A stretch of DNA of 64,000 nt from Limnanthes douglasii subsp. nivea (taxonomy: Eukaryota; Streptophyta; Magnoliopsida; Brassicales; Limnanthaceae): positions 334,217,215 to 334,281,214 of the forward strand of contig JAUPFV010000002.1 of NCBI GenBank assembly GCA_036936605.1. Direction: 5' to 3'. Below are positions 9,633 to 21,699 of the stretch, piece by piece (positions within the stretch are counted from its first letter, which is position 1; the number at the start of each line of letters is the position of its first letter). The notes beneath the pieces are model-generated. The model made no database searches and had not been told where the DNA came from. It was given only the letters and a program-made list of their open reading frames with translations. The position numbers were made by a program, and so were the translations under genes.

Positions 9633-11034
9633 GAAGTGCTTAAGCTGTTCTGTGAAAGACGCGGTGTAAATGTACACAGAGAAAAATACATACGGAAATA
9701 TGAGTATCGGCTCTATATGGTCTCATCCAGGCAATTATTGTGATTAATGAGATTTATGTTCCAATCTTGGTTTTGTTCACGTGTCTTTAGATTATTGCAA
9801 ATCATGCAAGAATTTTGTTTTCTTGTGGATCAAGAGAAAATCTTATTGCTTGTGTTTTTTTTCTTGTTCGCCACCGGTTAAGGCTTTGTTTGGATGTAGA
9901 TATATTTGGGGGTTAAACATGTTGAGGAAAACGGACTATCCTATTGGTATTTCAGAGAAAAAGTGTCTTCGATGATCAGTTTGAAGCTTTCTAAAATAGT
10001 AGAAAACTAAACCCATTACTTTTAGACATAGAGAATTAGTATCTAAATATTACAGAATTAGCTCATAGTCATTAAAATACAACAAAATTAGCTCACAATT
10101 ATAATGATTTTCTTCGTATAGGTCTTTTGACTTCAAAATATTCGGTGAAACGTCCATCGACCTATGACAATTTTGGTGAATGTTTTTCTCAGTATAAAGA
10201 TTTTGATAAATTCGAATAACGCTATCAGATTATTTTTTTAAAAAAAAAACTATATGAAAAATATTATAGTAGTTCGGATTCTTTTGAAGTCACGATTTTT
10301 TATTCAAACCTCAAACGTCCAAATCCACATCTAATTAATTCTTTTGTACAGAATTAGATAGAATTAGAAGTTTAATCCACTGCTATAATTGTCCAATTAA
10401 TAATTTAAGGATTTAGTTTGCGTAAATGAAGCCACCAACCTGGTCTTTACGGAGAGATGGGTATTTTATGCTATATTTTGGTATAAAAACAAAGGCACTA
10501 CAAAAATCAAAGGAAAAATAAAGGGTGAGAAACCTGCTCCTTTCTAGAATCTAAAAAAGAAAACGCTTATTAACAATATAAAAAAAAAATCTCAGAATGT
10601 TAACAAAAAAAAAACAGATTTACATAAAATCTCAAGTACTTCCATCAACAACCAACTTTAACCAATTCAATGCCGAAACCCAAAAGAAATTAGTTTCCAG
10701 CGATGAAACAAGATAAGCATTAGCCGCAAAGATGATGGATCGACCTTTTGCTATCAGCTTGTCCTCACTGCATCGACCTCTCCACTGTCTATCATGTTCA
10801 GAAATATTGACGTATAATGGTGTATAATTTTTCTGTAATTGAAAGTTCCTGGATTCTAGTAACAAAAGAATGAATTCTGATACTTATTTTCCTACAAAGA
10901 AAACAAAGCGAAGAAATGACCTATTTGTCGGACCACTGCCCCCCTTGAGAGAGAATACTCAGTTTCTGCATAAATTACCAGAAATCTGAGTTCCTTCTCT
11001 GATGAATAAACCATGAATCCTTGCATTTCCCGTT
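9633..11034. other. Convergent intergenic region with both 3' UTRs
   Basis: The syntaxin ends at 9632 on the plus strand and the O-fucosyltransferase-like gene ends at 11035 on the minus strand, so this 1.4 kb should contain both 3' UTRs and poly(A) sites. It is AT-rich with several A runs (for example 10230-10250 and 10580-10615). I see no further gene in it. Confidence 0.6.
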
Positions 11035-11610
11035 TTAGTCGTTTGGATCCCACTCTTCATCATGATCAAAAGGTAAGGTGAAGCTGCTCTTTTCACTGTC
11101 TTCAGTTTCAGGCTGATCGGCCAGTAAGTCATTATCATAGTCTGGCAAATCCACATCACCAGATTTCTTGGCAGCCCCAGCAGACTGAATCCATTTAGGG
11201 CACTCGTCTTCGCCTCCATAGAGAAACCGGCCATCATCATCTTGTACTTGTTCAGTCTCTGAAATGGACGATATTCTGCAAGAGCATTCAGGAAGCGGGT
11301 GCGATAAGAATGAGGTAGGTTTCGATAGCGCTGATTCTCGTATAAGGCCATCCTCATTTAAGCTACTGTTCAGATATTCTTTTACTCGAAGAGTCCAATT
11401 TCGCCTTGAATGGTACATATTGTCGCGGGTGATGTTGAGAAGTTCTTGAATAACTTTCCTGTTCAAAATATTATGACAGTGTCAGCTAGAGAACAGGAAA
11501 TTTAACAAAGATTGATACACGAACTATAAATATGCCAGAAAATTACAGAAAAGACTGGGATGAAACAGCTTCATTTTTATCGAAGATATAAAATACTATC
11601 TCGTCAGCAG

Positions 11611-11645
<35 letters not shown>

Positions 11646-14600
11646 TCTCATACCTGTCTGGTCGAAAGGTTCTTGAAGAAGCTCTCTCATAGAGCCTTTG
11701 TCCCATGACCAAACTCGAGAAATCTGGCCATCCACTACCATCGTTGTTAAACCCCGGGAAGAATGCATCAGCTTCCACAGTTACAATGTAGTCAAGGGCA
11801 TCCCAAATTAACTTATGAGCTTGATTTCTCAGATCTATAGGTGAAGGGCTTGGTTCTGTGTCATTTTCCGTAATCCAACTATACCAGCCTTCTTTTTCAT
11901 GTCTATATATAGGTCTCTCTGGAGGTGGAGGAAGAGGCCGTGGCCGAGGGCCCGCCCTTTTCCACTCTTCCTTGAGTTGTTCCTCAGTTTTTGCAGGAGG
12001 CATTTGGTATAATAAATCTAGAGGAAGTGGTGCTTCTGGACCCAGTAATTCAGACAACTCATTCTTGCTACATAAAGTAGTACGATCAACTGCATTGGGA
12101 AACATGGCACGTAGTGGGATCATAAGGCGTTGACCTCCAAATGTTTCAGAACCCGCCAGATAGATTATAGTTTTAGGAGGATAGCCCAATGCTCTTACAA
12201 GGATTCCAACCTGCAAATTTAAACAGCAAACTTTAACATCATGCCAAACAACTTTATACTTAAATTAGCTCTAAAGCTAAACAAGCTGACCCTGCGGTGG
12301 TTGATTTGTATTACACTATAATTCATGTTACAAATGCCTCCCCCTAACTGAATTCCAAATTGGGCATGAATAAGGCAACTCTTTTATCGTTAAAACATGT
12401 TTTATTTAAGTTATTATAACTTGCAAACGAACTCCCAAACAATAATAAGTAAGTATTACTCGATTGACCAGCATAATGCCATAATTTATGTACCCAGAAT
12501 AATAAATATATGAATATTCAAGGAGTGGTAGCCGAGCCAACCTCTTCTGGCATGAGGGGACATGAGCCATTGTCTCTCCGCAAGTGTGAGTCAACAATTA
12601 ACTGTTCGTCAAGTACACCTTGCTTGATCATCTGTGCTCTCCGATATTGAATAAGCTCAGTGTGAAGATCCTAAGAGTACCATATAGCAGCTTGGAATCA
12701 GATATATTATATATATGCAGGACAGGGAGAGAGGGAGAAGCTCAATTGTAATACATTTAATTCTAGTCTTGCCCCGATTTCTTCTGTGTTAAAAACACCC
12801 CTGGGGCACGGAATCGCAATAAGAGCAGCAAACCATATATGGTCCTAATGCTATGAATGAACAATCTAGATGTAGCAAATATATCAAATAGCCTGCTGCG
12901 ATTCTACACAACAAGAACACAGAGCTAGAGAGGCTCAGAACAGCAAACCTGAAAAAGTTCTGCACAACCATGATATGCCAATGTGTTCCTCAACAACCCA
13001 GGATGATAAGCTAAAAAAGGTTGGCCCCATCCACGCAACCTATAGAAAAGAAATCACAAAGCTGACCTTTATCGAGATGTGAGGGTAGGAAAATGATGTT
13101 CTACTAGTAAGTAAATTTATGGGCACATCATAACTTTCAGAAGATATACTGAAAGTTAGTTCTAATTAATTCACAGACAGAAAACTGTTCATATATATCT
13201 GAACAAAAAGCTCCAAATTTGATTCTTCAAATTTCCTTCCCTTAGCCCTGAAATTTAAGTAGAAAATCTAGCTAGGGTGCTATACCTCTCAACCATCCTG
13301 CGGCCAAGTAACTGAATTTCTGGGCGGAACCGGAGTGCATGGAAGGCAACTCTGCACCTAAGTCTCTGGAGTTCAGCCATAGTAGGTGGAAGGATTGACT
13401 GGAATTACAAAAATAGAGTCATAAGGAGTTTCGCACTCATTGTGTAAGACTGAGGATGTTTATTCTGCAGATCAGTATAATACTTATTATTCAACATTCT
13501 ACACAGCACTTAGCAAAGCCATAACTAATCTTCACTACATTTTGAACTTAAATTTTGTAACGAAGCATTTTCTTCACTGAAGAAGAATTTGAAGATCTGT
13601 TCTACATGCTCGGCTAGATGAAAATAAAAAACATATGAACAGTTCGAAAGAAAAAATAAATAAAAATGTTAAACAAAGATTTAAAGTAGGAGTAGCACCG
13701 ACATAAATAAACAGACAATGAGTTAAACTATTGGCAAAAAACTTGCAACAGCAATATTTTCAATTTAGCACCTAAACCTGCCAATTACTAACAGAAGCAT
13801 GCAAATAAAAAAGATATCAGGAAATCAAATCACCAACACGAATTTCTAACACATATTGAGACACTATAGCCTATAGTGTAATAAGATAAATCATTTGCAA
13901 AGTTCTCCTGATGTTCTGACTTATATATATAATAGAATCATGAGCAATAAGTTACCTGCAAGCATCCTCCGTCAGAGAGAATCAATCCAATAACCTTAGA
14001 TTGCTTTAGTTTTGGTAAAACTTCCTCAATATAAAAATTTGGAGAGGTAGACCTTTTGGGCTTGAAAGTAGGGAACACATTCTTTTTCCTTGCAGCCTTA
14101 AACCTCTCAGGCAGGCTCTTCACAATGATTACATCATTCTTGAGAGATGCTATAAGCTCATCTTCATCATAGAGGTAAGAGAAGCTTCTGAACTTGTTAC
14201 TATATAATGCAAAAAGGTAAGAGTAAAAAGTTACCTAAGCCTTTCAGTTTAAGAAACCAACAGAAATTAACTATGACTCAAGTAACGCACCTAATGCCTT
14301 TTGACCGAATACTTTTTTGAATCTCTGGAATTATAAGAGTAGCATTTAGAAGCCTGGATATGGTGACAAGATCACAGATCTAGAAATTTAACAAAAAACG
14401 TTATAAACTTCAAGTAGAATAAGCGATAAAGACAAATTCCCGTGTGGTTTATAATACATACAGAAGATCTGATATGCTCGAATCCACCAAATATTTTGGC
14501 ATAGATAAAACCATTGTTTTTCTCGTTTGTGGCTGCAAAAAGAATAAGATATAAATAATCAAATTCAACATTTGTGGCTGCAAAAAGAATAAGATATAAA

Positions 14601-15563
14601 TAATCAAATTCAACATGTAAGGATCTCTAGTTGGTGCTCATAATTTTCCAACCCTAAGTCATGACCTTTTCGACTCAATTGCATATCAATCAAACCCATA
14701 GAAAATATGATTTTCTTGTTTATAACACTGTTCGATTATATGGGTATTTACATTATGGTTAAAAACTTGGTAACATAAATTCACAAAATCTTTCTTTATG
14801 CTGACTTATCAATTCAAGCCTTGATTTAAAGGGATTCCGATAGACTTTCTTCAATTCTTCTTGAAGAAAAGAAAAAGGCAAAGCCACTTGGCGACTAACC
14901 CCCTGATATTAAGAGGAATCCAACCAGCCTGATAATTATTTCAGAGTGTGGAAGATTTGGTAAAACCTACTCCACCAATCCAAAACTTCTACGGTTGGAA
15001 CACAAAGGCCATGAGAAACTCCTAACATATTATTCATTTCCTCCCATAAGAGCATAAACAAATAAACGTTTCGTTTTGTGAACCAAGTAAAGCCCTATCA
15101 AGGTAGATTTATCTATGATTCTGCACTGAAACAACTCAGCCACTCCCAGGGAAGTGATGAACAATACATGACTCCGGAAACTCAGCCTAACAATATACAC
15201 AAAAGATTCATGATTACCAGGATAGTTAGTTCTTGGTTTCGCATAAGGCTGCAAAGACTCAAGCGACTTCACAGAACCCCATAGATTCTTATTCCTAAAA
15301 CCCTGTAAAACCAAACCCAAAACAATAAGGCTTTGGTTTAGATAGATGATCACATGCAGAAGATACTTATATTTCACGATGATATCCTTTCATACCTGGC
15401 TCCCCATCAATGAAGCAAAATCTTGGCCTAGAGCAGTGATTGCACTATACTGTACTAAATCCATGCTCGAGAACTTTGTCATTGAAAGGTGAATCACCAA
15501 TGATGCCACAGACATTACCAGCAACAGAAGTGCCACCCATTTCATCTTAGATTTGACCAGCAT
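11035..15563 (-). CDS. Plant O-fucosyltransferase-like protein (Golgi type II membrane protein)
   Basis: Ten exons on minus: 15396-15563, 15218-15302, 14462-14532, 14291-14379, 13956-14199, 13286-13398, 12949-13039, 12542-12670, 11654-12210 and 11035-11458. All introns are GT-AG and the frame is continuous for 656 codons. An in-frame stop precedes the ATG, which fixes the start. Residues about 7-27 form a signal anchor (KMKWVALLLLVMSVASLVIH). The catalytic-type domain shows FGGFEHIRSS (99-108), SDGGCLQ (213-219), YLAGSETFGGQR (347-358), a Pro/Arg-rich stretch near 415, and a VEADAFFPGF block followed by SGWPDFSSLVMG near 475-495. The C-terminal 60 residues are acidic. Proteins of this plant family are predicted GDP-fucose-dependent Golgi enzymes. 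The acceptor substrate of this subgroup is not established, and I cannot infer it. The acceptor of intron 2 is duplicated 45 bp upstream (see findings). Confidence 0.93.
11612..11642. repeat. (TA)n microsatellite in the last intron of the O-fucosyltransferase-like gene
   Basis: About 15 uninterrupted TA dinucleotides lie just downstream of the donor at 11653 on the minus strand. It is a likely polymorphic marker. Confidence 0.95.
14526..14616. repeat. 45-bp tandem duplication covering a splice acceptor
   Basis: The stretch TTTGTGGCTGCAAAAAGAAT and the 25 bp after it are present twice in direct succession (GGCTGC at 14531 and again at 14576). On the minus strand each copy ends with the same polypyrimidine tract and TTTTTGCAG acceptor of intron 2, followed by CCACAAA. 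Confidence 0.93.
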
Positions 15564-16369
15564 CGTTAATCACCAGATGAACATTGATTTGAGAATTATG
15601 CAATCTCACAATAAGCCCTAAACTCAGAAAACAAAATCGAAAGCCAACATATCAAATCCACAAAACTTGATTTCATTTCAACCACTAGTTCTAAAATCAC
15701 GATTATCAACAATATAACATCCAGAGAACACAACGATGCTGAGATTTCATTTCACGGTACCTTCAATCGGTTCAAGAGCACAGCGTGAGGAAGATCTGGA
15801 TTCGAATTAACGACATTCGAATCTTCTTTCCTTCTGCCCGTCGACTTTCTCGGGAACCAAACAGGTACTCAAGTGATTGAGAGGGAAGAGTCGAATCGGA
15901 AGATCGGAGATCGAGATATATTTCGGTTTTGAGAAGAAGGTTTTGAGCAAGGTTTTGAGTGCTGAGTTTGTTTTCTCTGTTATTCGAAGCTTCCTAAGAA
16001 TTCTACTCCTCTATATCCCTCTCGCTCTGTTACATTCACTGTGCGAGAAGGACTTCTCCTTTTCAGACTTTTGTTCTTTTAATGTTTAATATACAGACTG
16101 ACTGACTGACTATTTAATTTTGGTAAGTAGGCAGGCTTTGTTTTTTTTGTTCTTTATAGGTTTCTTCTTGTATTTGAGAACATGGAAATTCAAAATTTAA
16201 TTTTAAGGTTCAATTTAATTCAATTTTAGTTGATAATAAATATTTTTATGATCCAATTTTAGTTGATAATAAATATTTTTATGATCGGTCCATGTCCATA
16301 GTCCAATCAACTATCTACATTTAGATAGATGAGGTGGGGATTTGACCACAAGATTAAGATTAAAAAGAA
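15564..16369. other. 5' region of the O-fucosyltransferase-like gene
   Basis: About 300 bp upstream of the ATG on the minus strand are unique and moderately GC-rich, as expected for a 5' UTR, which may hold a leader intron. Beyond about 15,900 the sequence becomes AT-rich promoter DNA. A 33-bp tandem duplication (CAATTTTAGTTGATAATAAA and following bases) sits at 16221-16286. I see no other gene. Confidence 0.5.
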
Positions 16370-16782
16370 GGCCAAAGCTATTTCCTCCGTGAGAATTTTT
16401 ATTTCCTTCATAATTTGAAATATCTAAAACATTTGAAACATGATATTACTAGTTTACCTTTATTTTGTTTTCAAATTTAATATTACGTGCCATTATTGAA
16501 ATAGATAACCTCCTGTGGAAAAACATATCATTAACCTATTTTTAATCCTACATATCAGATTTTTACAACTAAAATTAACCCTAAACCAAAAAACATCAGT
16601 TTTATTGAAGATTGACCATGGCATATCAAGAAACTCATACCAATGAGGAGAACAACACTCAAGCAACGAATAAGGTAATTTAATCTCATTTTTTCGTTTT
16701 AGAGTACAGTAATTTGAGATTATCACTTCGAAAATGTTGGTTTTGATATTGCATTCCTGATTTCTGCATTTCTGGGCAAAAC

Positions 16783-17061
16783 ACAACTGATTCCGAGACA
16801 GTATCTCGGAATCAGTTGTTTTGAACAAATTACAACCTTAATAAAGAGATAGAGACATTGCACCTGATTCCGAGTGGCCATCTCGGAATCAGGTGCAAAA
16901 AAAATTCACAAATTACTTATGATTCCGAGATGGCCACTCGGAATCAGATGTAATTTTTCAAAAAAAAATTGCACCTGATTCCGAGATGGCCACTCGGAAT
17001 CAGGTGTTTTGTAGTTAAAAAAATGCATATGATTCCGAGATGGCCTCTCGGAATCATATGC
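16783..17061. repeat. Cluster of five related palindromes
   Basis: Five hairpins at about 16783-16819, 16858-16898, 16917-16950, 16972-17006 and 17025-17061 share the arm GATTCCGAG and its complement CTCGGAATC around a short centre (mostly TGGCCA). The outer arms differ between copies but remain complementary within each copy: CAACT/AGTTG, CACCT/AGGTG and CATAT/ATATG. None is coding. Confidence 0.95.
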
Positions 17062-17150
17062 TATCGTTAAAAAAAAACAGAATATAGTATAACAGTCATA
17101 TAGACACAAAACCGAACCAAACTCGAAGATAAATCCAAACAAACAACATA

Positions 17151-17249
17151 AACCTTAATCGAACCCTAAATATACCAAATAAGAACCCTAATCGAACCCT
17201 AAATCTACAAAGTAAGAACCCTAATCAAACCCTAAATCTACCAAATAAG
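17151..17249. repeat. 33-bp minisatellite with CCCTAA motifs
   Basis: Three units begin at 17151, 17184 and 17217, each with AACCCTAATCGAACCCTAAA and ACCAAATAAG or slight variants. The CCCTAA words recall the plant telomere repeat, but the array is interstitial and part of the MULE interior. Confidence 0.9.
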
Positions 17250-17538
17250 AACCCTAACCTAACAAGAACAGCCATAGCCAAAAGACAATACCAAAAAATG
17301 AAGAAAAACAAAAGATAGAAAACTGAAGAAATAGATAAGTATGGTTTTTTTTTTAATTTGTTAATGCGTAGGATAATAGAATAAATAGGTAGAATAATGG
17401 TGTTCTTGAAAATGAAAAGATAGAATAATTGGGTAGAAGGACAAATGTGTAATTTCCTATATGAAGGAAATAACAACTTGAATTTTTTTTCAAATTACGG
17501 AGGAAATAAAAATTCTCATGGAAGAAATAGCTTTGGCC

Positions 17539-18859
17539 TAAAAAGAACTCGTTTTGATTTTTATTTTTTTCAAGCAAATGAAACGCTTTATCAGAACTAG
17601 AAGGTTTGTAAATACATACAAATTACTACAATTAATTTTGTATAAAAACACCGCCAAAATCAAATCTTGTCCATGGATGTCTTGGATTTACATTTTTTTT
17701 ATTTGGGGAGCTATTTCTCTATAAAAAAAAATCTTTCATAAAAAGAACTCCATCATGATATCTGGTTCATAAAAAAAACTCCATGATCTTATGTCGTTTA
17801 TAAAAGAAAATCTAAAATTACTTTTGTTTTAATTTTACACCAATTTACATTTTTTTCTCCAGCAATCATCCACTTTCGCCTCTTATCTTCTAATCTAAAA
17901 ATAACACCCTAGCGACCAGACAATTTTGAAGCAGTCTATAGAGTTCAAAAAATAAAAATTATATTGTTGATCTTGTTTTTTTTTTAATTATGGCTTGGCA
18001 TATGGAATAAAAGCTCTTCTTAAATCTATGATTTTTTTTCTGTATAACGAGTTACATGAATTCTATTTTTCCTGCATATCGAGTTACTGGAGCTCGATAC
18101 GGAAGAACAATCGAGTTTTAGGAACTCTATATGCAGAAAAAAAAACTCATTTATCGTTTAATTGAGTTCCTGCCTATCGAGTTACTAATTTAATCGGTTT
18201 TTAATATTGATTTTTGGTTTTTTTTTTTACATACTGAGTTCAAAATATAGATTTTGGTGGTTTGATTAATGTCTATTGATTGGGTTCTTTTTTAAATAGG
18301 AACTCAGAATCACATGTTTTTTTTAAACATGTGATTAAGAGTGGTTGTCTCGGAAATACATGTTTTATTTTTAATAACCATGTAATTATCTGAGTAATCT
18401 TTAATAAAGCTAAGTTTTTTTTGTTTTTTAGGTTTAATTTTAGAATTTAAATCATATATGTTGGATGTAATTTGTCTTAATGATGCCTTTGTTGGAATAA
18501 GAGTTTTATCGTTTATAGTGGCATCAAATTATAAATTCGAAAGTAAATAAAGGGCAATAAGGTAAAAGCAAGTGCTAAATATTTTAAAAAAATTGAGACG
18601 GAAGAAATAATAGATCTTATGGAGGAAATCAATTCACCAATTCATCTTTCTTGTTAGAATTACGATTTCTAACGGAACTTTAGAAGCTTCGAAAGCAAAA
18701 CAATATTTTTGGATATTGATCATCTGTTCATGTAATTTCTAGCTCGGATTTTTTGTTTTTAGATTTAACTTAGTCATCTATTGTTTTTATTTCCTCTTTT
18801 GATGTAGTTGTTTCAATTTCGCTTTTCTTTTGAGAGTAGTAACCTATGATAAAACTTAT
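17539..18859. other. AT-rich intergenic stretch with scattered inverted repeats
   Basis: No ORF of note. Between about 18040 and 18400 there are several GAGTT/AACTC words and an imperfect palindrome (AATCACATG with its complement CATGTGATT at 18308-18335). The stretch GGAAGAAATAATAGATC at about 18600 resembles the terminal sequence of the neighbouring MULE. It may be another decayed inverted-repeat element, but I could not define its ends. Confidence 0.4.
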
Positions 18860-19301
18860 TGTAGTATAACAATCTAATAAAACATGTTAATAATGTTTAG
18901 TGAGCTTGACATAGAAGAAGTCAAGAATTTTTAGTATGATTATATAATAAGTAAGGAGAGACTATAAAGAAAGATTTGAGTAAGTGTCAATCTTTCAGTC
19001 TGATGTATCATAAACCTAGACTTTTTAAGAGTGTAATGGTCATAAGCTGGTTTGGAGATTGGATTTGATTGAAATTCAATTTCATTTTATAGTTCATAGT
19101 TCATTTAGCGAGTCAGTCTAGTGTCTTATTTTGATCTTTGTGGGTATGGGACAATACCATGTTAGTTGTAATTAGTCGAATGCAATTACGAAAAAGGTCT
19201 AAGCTCAAATGAGCTTTGCCTTTGGATAACAACTCAACCAGAACTTGAGAGTTAGTTTCAATATTGACATTGTCTATGCCAAGACGTTTGAAGATTAATA
19301 A
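18860..19301 (-). pseudogene. LINE ORF2, C-terminal RNase H fragment (separated from the rest by element A)
   Basis: Read on minus, the stretch just left of element A encodes LIFKRLGIDNVNIE followed by SQVLVELLSKGKAH. This is the central part of the plant LINE-type RNase H domain (RVT_3-like). It directly continues the frame that ends at 45779 on the other side of element A once one copy of the AATAA duplication is removed. Further left (to about 18860) the frame is broken by stops. This is the 3' end of the LINE whose RT and endonuclease lie at 45,779-49,488. Confidence 0.8.
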
Positions 19302-19686
19302 TGATCAGTTCAGATATTGGTGGAAGCATATCTCTAGTAATTTTGATAATATCTGATAGGCATTTCAGACAGGCCGAATAAAAAATGGATGAACAGTAGC
19401 TTGAGTGGAACAATGACTTAGTTGCATTCCTAGTAGCACGTTTTTTGGGTCTGGGGGGCTCATATGAATGACCTGGTTATAAGGTTCAACCACACGGTCC
19501 ATGAGTCAAGGAAAAACACTATAAATACCTCAACCAACATCATTAAGAGGGTTGGACTTTTTCCAAACAATATTAAATACAATCACACCCCTTCTTTCTC
19601 TCACAACTTCTTACAAAAATACTTAATATTAACCAGTTAAAGGTTTTTTTCTAGTTTTACCCTTAAACCAGGTTTTACCATCACCA
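19302..19686 (+). repeat. 5' LTR of element A
   Basis: 385 bp, starting TGATCAGT and ending CACCA. TATAAATA at 19520-19527 is the likely promoter of the element. Compared with the 3' LTR it has about 100 extra bases near 19345-19445, plus scattered substitutions. The insertion is therefore old, or one LTR suffered a deletion. Confidence 0.88.
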
Positions 19687-19774
19687 AATTGGTGATCATA
19701 ATGGGAGTTAGAGGTACCTGAATAGCTCTATTCAAAACCTTACATATAATACAAAGTTCAGAAATCCTTGGGGT

Positions 19775-21540
19775 ATGGATCTCAATATGCAAGAGGTATT
19801 GCCTCAGGAAAATGAAACAATAAGAGAGGAAAATGAGCATGCTACGGTGTCTCATCTCAATCACAATACTGAGGAAATGTCATTCATACAAGAGGAGCGT
19901 GATCAGCTGAGGGCTGAAATTGAAGCTTTGAGGGCCCAAAGGCAGGCTGAAATATTGTTGAAAGAAAAATATGAAGCGGGAGGATTATTTACAGATGAGT
20001 TTCCAGACAATAATAATAAAGGGAAATGATCAGTCCCCAAAAGCTCAAACTAATTCTAAAAAACACATTGGGCCGTCAGAAAAAGACACAAGTAAAGAGT
20101 ACATCGGAATCTTCTGATAGTTCTGTTAATGTTTATGACTCTTATATGTCTTCCTCATTTAGTAGTGAGCATGGGCCGTAAGAAAAAGAAATAAGGATAA
20201 CTAAAAAACATTCAAGGGATAGAGATAGGAATGGAAAAAAAAAAGTATCTGAAAAAATAAGAGGATCGGTAAATCACTGTACTGATGACCTACTGAGTGA
20301 CCAGTTTGCTACGCTATCTGAATTAGGTATATTTGCCACTCCTAATGAAGATATAATCTTCATCCGTAGTCATAATTGGAGGCAATCACCATATCCTTAA
20401 AAATACTCTCCGGACATCTACTAATGAGGTTTGATAGTTCCAAAATGGAGAAGTACGATGGGAGTACAGTCCCTAATAATTATCTTGATCAATTCAAGAA
20501 TTTTATGATGAATTTTGATGATGATGACAAACTTTTATGTCGGGTATACTCGCAAACTTTTATAAGAAGTGCTTTAAAGTGGTATAATGGTTTGTCATCA
20601 TCATAGGGAGTGCTTTAAAGTGGTATAATAGTTTGACACGAAGATCAATAAAGAGCTTTGATATGTTGACAAAAGGAATTTCGGAGACAATTTGTAGGGA
20701 GTAAAGACCTTAAAGGGAATGGTGACACTATCATCCATTGTTCTCGGAAATCAAATAAGTTGTAGAATGAATACAGCAGCCATTTTGTGAATACAAAAAA
20801 TGGGTTAGCCGATTGTTTTGATCAAGTGATAATTGTTTCATTAAGGCAAGGTTTAAATATGGGTCAATTAGTTGATTCAGTAACTCGGAAAAAACGATGA
20901 ACATGGGGCGGACTGTTAAATCTGGTCAGAAAACAGATTACAGTGGAAGAGACTAAAAAGTCTAGAGTACCATGCCAAAATAAAATATGCTCTTACAACA
21001 CCAATTCCACAAGCTAGTACTCAATCTCTGGCCACAGTTAATTATAGACCTAAAGATTCAGGACAAAGATTCAGGACAAAGGTCACATCAGCCAAAACAA
21101 AATCAATTAAGTCAATCATAATAGTTTAAAACCAAAAACGGTCTATGGGTTCAACCCGGGTGGTTTTCCAAATTAGGGAGAGTGTGGCAACCATTTATGA
21201 TAAAAGAAAATGGATGATATGCACTTTAGGAGACCAGCATTAATTTAGTCTCCTAAAGAGACCCAAAACACTCGTTTTTGTAAATACCACAATGATGTGG
21301 GTCATGATACCCACGACTGTATTGCACTAAAACAGGAAGTGAAAAACTTAATTGAGCGAGGGAAGTTATCAGCTTTTGTTAAACAACAACAATGGGGCAA
21401 TAGGCCAGTCAACACCCAATCTAATACAAACACAGTCTGAGCTGTATCTCCAACCGGCCAAGGACAAAGTATAGGAGCATCTAAACAAGAATATGCAATG
21501 GTAATTATAGAAATATTTGATGTGGATTAAGAGTATATAG
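19775..21540 (+). pseudogene. gag of element A
   Basis: The N-terminal piece (19775-20029) encodes a Glu/Gln-rich coiled-coil-like stretch (EERDQLRAEIEALRAQRQAE). A frame at 20376-20606 gives the retrotransposon gag core (YLDQFKNFMMNFDDDDKLLC, then ALKWYNGL). Near 21285-21345 a CKYHNDVGHDTHDC knuckle followed by LKQEVKNLIERGKL is the variant zinc-knuckle region seen in Tat-type gag proteins. Stops and frameshifts separate these blocks, so no complete gag can be made. Confidence 0.75.
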
Positions 21541-21699
21541 ATCATGATCCAAATCGGAACCAAGTTGGGGTAATAACAGACTAGGTTTCTACAGTATGCG
21601 AACTGCGTAACCTTTTTTAATCCCTTACTATTTCTGGGGGAGATATTATGAAGGCACCATCAAGTTGTTCAAGTAAAAGATAAGTCAATAGCCTAACAG

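Larger units (their letters stand above)
16370..17538. mobile_element. Non-autonomous Mutator-like (MULE) element with 9-bp target duplication
   Basis: The ends are imperfect inverted repeats of about 55 bp. The left end starts GGCCAAAGCTATTTCCTCC and continues GTGAGAATTTTTATTTCC. The right end, read on the opposite strand, starts GGCCAAAGCTATTTCTTCC and continues ATGAGAATTTTTATTTCC. The element is flanked on both sides by TAAAAAGAA (16361-16369 and 17539-17547), a 9-bp duplication typical of the Mutator superfamily. The 1,169-bp interior has no transposase. It holds five palindromes (16783-17061) and a 33-bp minisatellite (17151-17249). Movement would need a transposase supplied in trans. 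Confidence 0.9.

Noticed and set aside
16783..17061. Possible CRISPR-like array because of evenly spaced palindromic repeats
   Set aside because: The genome is a plant nuclear one, the spacers are short and AT-rich, each repeat is itself a full palindrome, and the cluster lies inside a defined MULE.
17151..17259. Telomere-like CCCTAA repeats
   Set aside because: The period is 33 bp, not 7, and the array is inside a transposon, so it is not a telomere or a clear interstitial telomere tract.
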